Below are positions 5,416-10,740 of a stretch of 10,740 nucleotides of DNA, in pieces. The translations under genes and the position numbers were made by a program. Source of the DNA: Bacillota bacterium (GTDB taxonomy: Bacteria; Bacillota; Bacilli; Paenibacillales; NBRC-103111). The notes below the pieces were generated by a model. It searched no databases. It saw only the letters and a program-made list of their open reading frames with translations, and was not told the origin of the DNA. Location: assembly GCA_023391955.1 (NCBI GenBank), contig JAEWAA010000557.1, positions 1-10,740 of the forward strand, written 5' to 3'. Each line of letters begins with the position of its first letter. The first letter of the stretch is position 1.

Positions 5416-7384
5416 ATGGGATAAAATACTGGTAACCGGGGATCCGATGATCCTCGGCGCCCAGATTTCGATTGTTTTAGTATCGGTGGGCATTGTAGCG
5501 CTGTTGATCTATCTGAAACGCTGGCAATGGCTGTGGAAAGAATGGATCACCACCGTTGACCATAAGAAAATCGGGATCATGTATATTCTCTCAGGTGTGG
5601 CTATGTTCTTCCGCGGCGGTATGGACGGTCTGATGATGAAGGTCCAGACCTCCCGCCCGGAAATGGAATTTTTAAATGCGCAGCATTATAACGAGGTATT
5701 CACAACTCACGGTGTGGTCATGATTTTGTTCATGGCCATGCCTATGCTAATCGGCCTTATGAATATTATTATTCCGCTGCAGATCGGCGCCCGCGACGTG
5801 GCGTACCCTCAGTTGAATGCACTGAGCTTTTGGCTGTTCTTCAGCGGCGCCATGCTGTTCAACCTGAGCTTCGTGATCGGCGGTTCTCCCGATGCCGGCT
5901 GGACCTCTTACTTCCCGCTGGCGGGCAAGGAATTCAGTCCGGGTATCGGCAATAACTTTTATGCCGTGGCGCTTCAGATTTCCGGTATCGGAACCCTGAT
6001 GACCGGCGTCAACTTTATTGTGACCATTATGAAGATGCGTGCTCCGGGGATGACCCTCTTCAAGATGCCGATGTTTACCTGGACCTCCCTGGTTACCAAC
6101 CTGATTATCGTTGCCGCGTTCCCGATTCTTACGGTGGCGCTGGCGCTGATGACCTTTGACCGGCTGTACGGCACCCACTTCTTCACGGTGTCTGCCGGGG
6201 GTATGGATATGCTGTGGGCCAATCTGTTCTGGCTCTGGGGCCATCCCGAGGTCTACATTGTTGTTCTGCCGGCTTTCGGAATTTTCTCCGAGGTGATAGC
6301 CACCTTCTCCCGTAAGTCGCTGTACGGTTACACCTCCATGATCGTTTCCATTGTGGGCATCTCCGTGCTGAGTATGCTGGTTTGGGTCCATCACTTCTAT
6401 ACCATGGGGGCTGGGCCTGGGGTAAATTCATTCTTCTCCATCTCCACCATGCTCATTGCGATTCCCACCGGTGTGAAGATGTTTAACTGGCTGTTCACCA
6501 TGCGCAAGGGGCGGATCAAGATGACCACTGCCATGCTGTGGGCGCTGGCCTTTGTTCCCTGCTTCGTTATCGGCGGCGTAACCGGCGTCATGCTGGCTAT
6601 GGGCGCAGCGGATTACCAGTACCACAATACCTTGTTCCTGGTGGCGCATTTCCACTATGTGCTGATCCCCGGCGTTGTATTCGCGGTATTCGCAGGGCTA
6701 TACTACTGGTGGCCGAAGATTTTCGGTACCCTGCTTAACGAACGTTTGGGCAAGTGGCATTTTTGGCTGTTCGTGATCGGCTTCAACGTAACGTTTATGC
6801 CGATGTTCTTCCTGGGACTGAATGGCGCGGTAAGACGGGCCTATACGTATTCCGAGGAATCGGGCTTTTCGCCGCTGTTCCTGCTGTCGGGTCTGGGCAG
6901 CGCAGTATTGGCAGCCGGCTTCGCCGTATTCTGCTACAACCTCTATTGGAGCTTCCGCTACGGGCCGAAGAATGTCGGCAGTGATCCGTGGGATGCCCGC
7001 ACTCTGGAATGGACAACGGCTTCCCCGCCGCAATTTTATAACTTCGCCAAGATTCCGGTGGTCAAATCTTTGGATGCCTTCTGGCACATGAAGAAGAAGG
7101 GTGAAGGCCTGACGCTGAAGGAGTCCGAGCTTGAGGAAATTCATATGCCGCGCAATTCATGGCTGCCGGTGTATATGGGTGGAGTGTTCATGGTAGCCGG
7201 CTTCCTGCTGGTCTTCGAGCTCCATATTGCCGCCTTGGTTGCTCTGGTTGGTGTTGTGGTCGGCCTGATCATCCGTTCCTTTGATTATGATGAGGGTTAC
7301 CATGTGCATATTGATGAGATTGCCTACCGGGAGAAAGCATGGAGAAGCATGGAGAAAGAGGTGAACAAGTATGACGCATCATGA
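5405..7384 (+). CDS. qoxB: Menaquinol oxidase aa3-type, subunit I
   Basis: Catalytic, proton-pumping subunit of the heme-copper quinol oxidase. The start at 5405 (MGIKWDKILVTGDPMILGAQ) matches the Bacillus QoxB N-terminus, has GGGGGTG about 6 nt before it and yields 659 residues; reading back to 5252 only adds an out-of-frame copy of qoxA. All key residues are present: low-spin heme ligands His102 and His417, high-spin heme ligand His415, CuB ligands His280, His329 and His330, the crosslinking Tyr284 (in WGHPEVY), Glu282, K-channel Lys358, D-channel Asp131, and His407. The quinol site residues Arg70, Asp74, His94 and Glu97 correspond to E. coli CyoB Arg71, Asp75, His98 and Gln101; glutamate at the last place is also seen in Bacillus. 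It has the long C-terminal extension of the Qox/Cyo type and overlaps qoxC by 14 nt. Confidence 0.97.
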   Translation: MGIKWDKILVTGDPMILGAQISIVLVSVGIVALLIYLKRWQWLWKEWITTVDHKKIGIMYILSGVAMFFRGGMDGLMMKVQTSRPEMEFLNAQHYNEVFTTHGVVMILFMAMPMLIGLMNIIIPLQIGARDVAYPQLNALSFWLFFSGAMLFNLSFVIGGSPDAGWTSYFPLAGKEFSPGIGNNFYAVALQISGIGTLMTGVNFIVTIMKMRAPGMTLFKMPMFTWTSLVTNLIIVAAFPILTVALALMTFDRLYGTHFFTVSAGGMDMLWANLFWLWGHPEVYIVVLPAFGIFSEVIATFSRKSLYGYTSMIVSIVGISVLSMLVWVHHFYTMGAGPGVNSFFSISTMLIAIPTGVKMFNWLFTMRKGRIKMTTAMLWALAFVPCFVIGGVTGVMLAMGAADYQYHNTLFLVAHFHYVLIPGVVFAVFAGLYYWWPKIFGTLLNERLGKWHFWLFVIGFNVTFMPMFFLGLNGAVRRAYTYSEESGFSPLFLLSGLGSAVLAAGFAVFCYNLYWSFRYGPKNVGSDPWDARTLEWTTASPPQFYNFAKIPVVKSLDAFWHMKKKGEGLTLKESELEEIHMPRNSWLPVYMGGVFMVAGFLLVFELHIAALVALVGVVVGLIIRSFDYDEGYHVHIDEIAYREKAWRSMEKEVNKYDAS

Positions 7385-7976
7385 GAATACGGCCCTGCCA
7401 ATGGAGTACCGGACAGAGCAAAGCCGGATGAATATCCTCGGCTTCTGGATCTTTCTGGGCGCCGAGATTGTACTGTTCGCCACTCTCTTCGGCGTCTACG
7501 CCGCGCTGTATCACCGGTATGCGGGGGGACCCACTCATCAGGATCTCATTAATATCCGCGACGTCCTGATTCAGACTGTGCTGCTCTTAACCTCCAGCTT
7601 CACCTGCGGCCTGGCCATTCTGCAAATGCGGCGCGGCAGTCTCAAAGGGCTCATTGGCTGGCTGGTCGTCACTCTGGTTCTGGGTCTGGGCTTTCTGTTT
7701 ATGGAAATCAACGAGTTTTCCCACTATATCCACGAAGGGGCTACCATGCAGACCAGCGCCTTCCTGTCCAGCTTCTTCGTGCTGCTGGGCACCCACGGTT
7801 TGCACGTAACCTTCGGTATCGGCTGGGCAGTGCTGATCATCATCCAGCTGCTTCAGCGGGGACTGACTCCTGTTACCACCCGCAAGGCCTTTATCATCGG
7901 CTTGTACTGGCACTTCCTGGACGTGGTGTGGATCTTTATCTATACCTTCGTCTACCTGAAAGGAATGGTGATGTAA
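7371..7976 (+). CDS. qoxC: Menaquinol oxidase aa3-type, subunit III
   Basis: Subunit III of the quinol oxidase, an integral membrane protein that stabilises the complex and supports proton uptake in the family. The 201-residue product (Bacillus about 204) starts MTHHENTALPMEYRTEQSRMNILGFWIFLGAEIVLFATLF, a clear QoxC N-terminus, and has five hydrophobic segments (about 22-45, 65-85, 93-111, 137-160 and 176-198). Family residues are visible in MEINEFSHYIHEGA (111-124), LGTHGLHVTFG (139-149) and YWHFLDVVWIFIY (179-191). The ATG at 7371 lies inside the end of qoxB and is preceded by AGAGGTGA, so translation is probably coupled. Its stop is immediately followed by the qoxD start. Confidence 0.96.
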   Translation: MTHHENTALPMEYRTEQSRMNILGFWIFLGAEIVLFATLFGVYAALYHRYAGGPTHQDLINIRDVLIQTVLLLTSSFTCGLAILQMRRGSLKGLIGWLVVTLVLGLGFLFMEINEFSHYIHEGATMQTSAFLSSFFVLLGTHGLHVTFGIGWAVLIIIQLLQRGLTPVTTRKAFIIGLYWHFLDVVWIFIYTFVYLKGMVM

Positions 7977-8276
7977 ATGCATAAGAAAGCCGGCTTTCCC
8001 ACCGCACAAGTCCTGGGGTTTCTCGGTTCTCTTCTGATGACCTTCCTGGCAGGGGCAATTGCCCTCCGCACATCATTGAGCTTTTCGGCCATTATGTGGA
8101 TCATCGGGTCATTGGCTGTTCTCCAGGCCGGCCTTCAGCTGTTTATGTTCATGCACGTGAATGAAGGCGATGACCGGAAGATGCAGCTGCTCAATATTGC
8201 GTATATGGTTTTCCTGGTTGTGGTCATTGTTGTGGGTACGGTCTGGATTATGTCCGGCTTGCATCAAACCCACTGA
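7977..8276 (+). CDS. qoxD: Menaquinol oxidase aa3-type, subunit IV
   Basis: Small membrane subunit of the quinol oxidase, needed for assembly or stability of the CuB site in related enzymes. The 99-residue product has three membrane helices (about 10-30, 37-58 and 71-93) and the family motif QAGLQLFMFMHVNEGDD (50-66), equivalent to QAALQLLMFMHMTE in Bacillus QoxD. It is shorter than the Bacillus protein (about 124 residues) because it stops at HQTH and lacks the histidine-rich C-terminal tail; a tail-less form is normal for many CyoD/QoxD proteins and no frameshift is evident. The ATG touches the qoxC stop (TAA-ATG), and AAAGGA at the end of qoxC serves as binding site. Last gene of the operon. 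Confidence 0.94.
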   Translation: MHKKAGFPTAQVLGFLGSLLMTFLAGAIALRTSLSFSAIMWIIGSLAVLQAGLQLFMFMHVNEGDDRKMQLLNIAYMVFLVVVIVVGTVWIMSGLHQTH

Positions 8277-8295
8277 TGTTGGAATGTTGGATATG

Positions 8296-8331
8296 CGGCT
8301 CCCTTCTCGAAAGAGGCGGGGGCCGTTTTTT
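8296..8331 (+). terminator. Intrinsic terminator of the qox operon
   Basis: A 13-position stem (8296-8308 with 8313-8325, one mismatch and two G-U pairs) closes a GAAA tetraloop and is followed by six T (8326-8331). It begins 19 nt after the qoxD stop and separates the oxidase genes from the aguA promoter. Confidence 0.93.
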
Positions 8332-8355
8332 ATATGCTCGTAGTAAAGAGTGCCA

Positions 8356-8384
8356 TTGTGAGACAAGAGTTTTTATTATATGAT
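8356..8384 (+). promoter_or_regulatory. Sigma-A promoter of aguA-aguB
   Basis: TTGTGA (8356-8361, four of six) and TATGAT (8379-8384, five of six) are separated by 17 bp. It lies after the qox terminator and about 70 nt before the aguA start, so the polyamine genes form their own transcription unit. I see no clear operator or riboswitch in the leader. Confidence 0.7.
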
Positions 8385-8451
8385 AAGAAGTTGATGGACG
8401 GGCTCCAAACTGTCTAACAACATTACATGCAAAAGAAATGCGAGGGACCCC

Positions 8452-9480
8452 ATGTATCCAAAAGAGCTTTCCTACACCATGCCCCCCGAGTGGGCTGAAC
8501 ATAGCGGCACATTTATCTCCTGGCCTGTCCGGGACTCCATGGTATACCCCGAGGATTACGAAGACGTATGCCTTGGTTATGAACAAATTATCCGCGCCAT
8601 CGCCGAATTTGAACCGGTAACCGTGGTGGTGAACCCGGAGGATGAGGCCCTGGTGCGCTCCAGACTGGCGGGAGTGCGGGCGGAATGTCTGCCCGTTGCC
8701 CATAATGACGCCTGGCTCCGCGACAACGGCCCCACCTTCCTTACGGATAAGGCCGGGAATTTGGGCGCAGTCAACTGGGGCTTCAATGCCTGGGGCGGCA
8801 AATACGAGCCTTGGGATCTGGATGACGCAGTAGCTCCGGCCATTATCGCCCATACCGGAGTCCGGTGGTTCGACGCCCCTATCGTGATGGAGGGCGGCTC
8901 CATCCATACAGACGGGGAAGGCACCATCCTTACAACCGAGGAGTGCCTGCTGAATCCCAACCGCAACCCGGGCCTGACCCGGGAACAGATTGAGGAAGAG
9001 TTGAAGCGCCATACCGGCACCGAAAAGGTGATCTGGCTTAAACGCGGCTTAAGCGGCGACGAAACCGACGGTCATGTTGACAATATTGCCTGCTTCGCGG
9101 CTCCCGGCAAAATCATTCTCCAAGTGTCCGGCGAACCGGGAGACGAGAATACGGACATTACCCGGGAGAATCTCGGGATTCTCTCCGCCGGGGTAGATGC
9201 CAAGGGCCGCAAGCTGGAGGTTATCCGGATTCAGCAGCCTCCGTACAGGGAGTACAATGGGAAACGTCTGACCCTGAGCTATCTGAATTTCTATTTTGTC
9301 AACGGCGGCATTATTCTGCCTGTATTCGGCGGAGATGCAGCGGAGACGGACCGCCTGGCGGAAGAGACGCTGGCGCGCACCTTCCCCGGACGGCGCATCC
9401 GCACTGTAGACGGCATGGCGATTATTAAGGAGGGTGGAAACGTGCACTGCACCACCCAGCAGATGCCTGCGCCGAAGTAA
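8452..9480 (+). CDS. aguA: Agmatine deiminase
   Basis: Converts agmatine and water to N-carbamoylputrescine and ammonia in the cytoplasm, the first of two steps from agmatine to putrescine. The 342-residue product belongs to the Porphyromonas-type peptidylarginine deiminase fold of guanidine-modifying enzymes. Visible motifs: an N-terminal PPEWAEHSGTFISWP (11-25), HNDAWLRDNGPTF (84-96, substrate-binding Asp91), MEGGSIHTDGEGT (146-158), the catalytic GHVDN (His208, Asp210) and, at the C-terminus, GGNVHCTTQQMP with nucleophile Cys333. It is slightly shorter than Pseudomonas AguA (about 368 residues) but has all catalytic parts. The ATG at 8452 follows GAGGGA at short spacing. The next gene encodes the enzyme for the following step, which supports agmatine over peptidyl-arginine as substrate. 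The stop is 28 nt before aguB. Confidence 0.93.
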   Translation: MYPKELSYTMPPEWAEHSGTFISWPVRDSMVYPEDYEDVCLGYEQIIRAIAEFEPVTVVVNPEDEALVRSRLAGVRAECLPVAHNDAWLRDNGPTFLTDKAGNLGAVNWGFNAWGGKYEPWDLDDAVAPAIIAHTGVRWFDAPIVMEGGSIHTDGEGTILTTEECLLNPNRNPGLTREQIEEELKRHTGTEKVIWLKRGLSGDETDGHVDNIACFAAPGKIILQVSGEPGDENTDITRENLGILSAGVDAKGRKLEVIRIQQPPYREYNGKRLTLSYLNFYFVNGGIILPVFGGDAAETDRLAEETLARTFPGRRIRTVDGMAIIKEGGNVHCTTQQMPAPK

Positions 9481-9508
9481 ACATACGTTGTATTCAGGAG
9501 GGACAATC

Positions 9509-10387
9509 ATGAGAAAAGTTACCGTAGCAGCTACCCAAATGAGCTGTACGACCGATATTGAAGAGAACATCCGCCGGGCGGATAAGCTGGTCCGGGAGGC
9601 TGCGGCCAAAGGGGCACAGATTATCCTGCTCCAGGAGTTGTTTGAGACCCCGTATTTTTGCCAGAAGGAAAAGTCCGATTATTACGTTTATGCCAGGGAG
9701 CTGGAGGAAAACAAAGCGGTGGCCCACTTCCGGGAAGTGGCCCGTGAGCTGCAGGTTGTGCTGCCCATCAGCTTCTATGAGAAGAAAAACTATGCCCGGT
9801 ACAATTCCCTTGCCGTTATTGATGCCGACGGCTCTGTGCTGGGCCTATACCGCAAAAGCCATATCCCCGACGGTCCAGGCTACGAGGAGAAGTTCTACTT
9901 TAACCCGGGGGATACCGGCTTTAAGGTCTGGAAAACCCGCTATGCCAAAATCGGCGTCGGCGTCTGCTGGGACCAATGGTATCCTGAGGCGGCCCGCTGC
10001 ATGGCACTTATGGGAGCGGAGCTTCTGTTTTACCCCACGGCCATCGGATCGGAGCCCCAGGACGGCAGCATCGATTCCCGCGACCACTGGCAAATGTGCA
10101 TGATGGGGCATGCAGCCTGCAATTTGATGCCCGTCATCGCCTCCAACCGGATTGGCCTGGAATCTGACTGCGACTCCAGCATCACCTTCTATGGCTCCTC
10201 CTTCATTGCCGGACCCACCGGCCAGAAGATTGCAGAAGCCGGGAGGGAGGAGGAGGCCGTCCTCACCGCGGAGTTTGAGCTGGATCAATTGGAAACCCAA
10301 CGGATTGAATGGGGGATATTCCGGGACCGCCGTCCGGACCTGTACCGTGCAATCGCTACGTATGACGGCAGTACCCCTATTGGCTGA
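9509..10387 (+). CDS. aguB: N-carbamoylputrescine amidase
   Basis: Hydrolyses N-carbamoylputrescine to putrescine, carbon dioxide and ammonia, completing the arginine-agmatine-putrescine route. It is a 292-residue member of the nitrilase superfamily, the same length as Pseudomonas AguB. The catalytic triad is visible: Glu43 in LQELFETPYF, Lys116 in YRKSHIPDGPGY and Cys153 in GVGVCWDQWYPE. Further AguB-type sequence includes PTAIGSEPQDGSIDSRDHWQ and the C-terminal WGIFRDRRPDLY. The start is the ATG at 9509, with AGGAGGG 6 nt before it and the standard beginning MRKVTVAATQM; reading back in frame to 9434 runs into the end of aguA and is rejected. It is the second and last gene of the unit. Neither the arginine decarboxylase that makes agmatine nor spermidine genes are in the window. 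Confidence 0.95.
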   Translation: MRKVTVAATQMSCTTDIEENIRRADKLVREAAAKGAQIILLQELFETPYFCQKEKSDYYVYARELEENKAVAHFREVARELQVVLPISFYEKKNYARYNSLAVIDADGSVLGLYRKSHIPDGPGYEEKFYFNPGDTGFKVWKTRYAKIGVGVCWDQWYPEAARCMALMGAELLFYPTAIGSEPQDGSIDSRDHWQMCMMGHAACNLMPVIASNRIGLESDCDSSITFYGSSFIAGPTGQKIAEAGREEEAVLTAEFELDQLETQRIEWGIFRDRRPDLYRAIATYDGSTPIG

Positions 10388-10397
10388 CACTGTAGAA

Positions 10398-10445
10398 AAT
10401 CTCCAAATTTGGGATGGCATATGCCAGCCCGTTTGGGGATTTTTT
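10398..10445 (+). terminator. Intrinsic terminator of aguA-aguB
   Basis: A long two-part hairpin: AATCTCCAAA (10398-10407) pairs with TTTGGGGATT (10432-10441), and inside it GGGATGGCAT pairs with ATGCCAGCCC around the palindrome TGGCATATGCCA. A run of six T (10440-10445) follows. It begins 11 nt after the aguB stop. Confidence 0.9.
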
Positions 10446-10454
10446 CATTTGTCG

Positions 10455-10484
10455 ATGACGAAACGGAATGTCACATGCTATAAT
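10455..10484 (+). promoter_or_regulatory. Extended -10 promoter for the right-edge gene
   Basis: TGCTATAAT (10476-10484) is a perfect extended -10. ATGACG (10455-10460) matches the -35 consensus at four of six positions with an 18-bp spacer. It lies directly after the aguB terminator and drives rightward. A second, weaker candidate is TTGAAA (10501-10506), 17 bp, TAGATT (10524-10529). Confidence 0.7.
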
Positions 10485-10531
10485 AAATCCGAATATCCTG
10501 TTGAAATATGTTGATAAGACGGATAGATTTG

Positions 10532-10552
10532 GAATTCATTTGCAAATAATTC
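10532..10552. repeat. AT-rich imperfect palindrome in the right-edge leader
   Basis: GAATT-ATTTG (10532-10542, with C10537 extra) mirrors CAAAT-AATTC (10543-10552), so ten base pairs form around a centre at 10542/10543 with one unpaired base. It lies about 60 nt after the extended -10 promoter and just after the weaker second promoter. It could be an operator for a dimeric regulator or a simple RNA hairpin; nothing in the window names the protein. Confidence 0.4.
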
Positions 10553-10644
10553 GACATAACGGAAGCGTCAGGAACAGTTTTTTAACAGCGGGCCTAAAAA
10601 GAGAAACGTAAAACAGATGCGGCTGCTCAGGAGAGGGTTTTTTC

Positions 10645-10740
10645 ATGCCAGGATTCCGCCAACCATACTTGCGAAGATTGATGCTGCTTTTCCTGATTTT
10701 GGCCGCCGCCGCCGGGTTAGCTCCACTAACTGCCCGCGGT
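10645..10740 (+). CDS. N-terminus of a secreted or membrane protein, cut by window edge
   Basis: AGGAGAGGG (10629-10637) lies 7 nt before the ATG at 10645, and the frame stays open to the window end (32 codons). The peptide begins MPGFRQPYLRRLMLLFLIL and continues AAAAGLAPLTARG: a positively charged start with two arginines, then a hydrophobic run of about 18 residues. That is the pattern of a Sec signal peptide or a first membrane helix. There is no lipobox cysteine in the visible part. The function cannot be told from this fragment. The well-formed promoter, leader and ribosome binding site make it very likely a real gene. Confidence 0.7.
   Translation, partial: MPGFRQPYLRRLMLLFLILAAAAGLAPLTARG

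Noticed and set aside
4339..5493. 384-residue open frame on the minus strand opposite qoxA
   Set aside because: It runs antisense through qoxA, its promoter region and the start of qoxB, and its sequence shows no family motif; the + strand protein is certain.
5747..6394. Minus-strand open frame opposite qoxB
   Set aside because: It is antisense to the heme-ligand region of qoxB, has low-complexity composition (His, Gly, Asn rich) and no supporting signals.
4438..7384. Calling these genes ctaC and ctaD (caa3 cytochrome c oxidase)
   Set aside because: Subunit II has no CuA ligands and no CXXCH motif; both proteins match QoxA and QoxB features.
9434..9508. Upstream extension of aguB
   Set aside because: It overlaps the catalytic C-terminus of aguA; the ATG at 9509 has AGGAGGG and gives the exact family length.
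1..10740. Mobile elements, CRISPR arrays, tRNA or rRNA genes
   Set aside because: I saw no transposase or integrase, no terminal inverted repeats with target duplication, no spaced repeat array, and no tRNA or rRNA signature on either strand.

Overview
The window looks like a chromosomal segment from a low-to-moderate GC member of the Firmicutes, most plausibly Paenibacillaceae (Paenibacillus-like). The reasons are Bacillus-type gene content and order (infC-rpmI-rplT behind an attenuated leader, then a Bacillus-type qoxABCD), strong AGGAGG ribosome binding sites, U-tract terminators, and GC-rich third codon positions. The genus is inferred from sequence feel, not from a search. Every convincing gene is on the + strand.

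Layout. (1) 1-976: the 3' part of a GT4 glycosyltransferase, cut by the left edge, followed by a strong hairpin. (2) 977-1379: a 403-nt gap with a likely sigma-A promoter at 1251-1279 but no recognised gene or RNA class. (3) 1380-2612: a membrane-anchored family 2 glycosyltransferase with D-D-D-QxxRW signature residues. (4) 2613-4171: the translation operon. It has a promoter, an L20-type attenuating leader with a textbook terminator, infC (which almost certainly starts at AUU), rpmI, rplT and a strong terminator. (5) 4172-8331: a regulatory region carrying a Rex/Fnr-like palindrome, then qoxA-qoxB-qoxC-qoxD and a terminator. Subunit II is a lipoprotein without CuA ligands or a cytochrome c domain, so the complex is a menaquinol oxidase (aa3-600 type), not a cytochrome c oxidase. 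(6) 8332-10445: a promoter, aguA, aguB and a terminator, forming a two-gene unit that converts agmatine to putrescine. (7) 10446-10740: a promoter with a perfect extended -10, a leader of about 150 nt with a palindrome, and the first 32 codons of a gene whose product begins with a hydrophobic secretion or membrane signal.

Functionally the window is mostly core metabolism: translation initiation and ribosome assembly, the terminal respiratory oxidase, and polyamine synthesis. Two envelope or exopolysaccharide-type glycosyltransferases lie to the left. I found no mobile element, CRISPR array, phage gene, tRNA or rRNA, and I saw no evidence of a wholly new system. The points most worth a second look are regulatory: the palindrome in front of qoxA, the leader and AUU start of infC, the long rpmI-rplT spacer, and the unexplained non-coding stretches before the GT2 gene and at the right edge.
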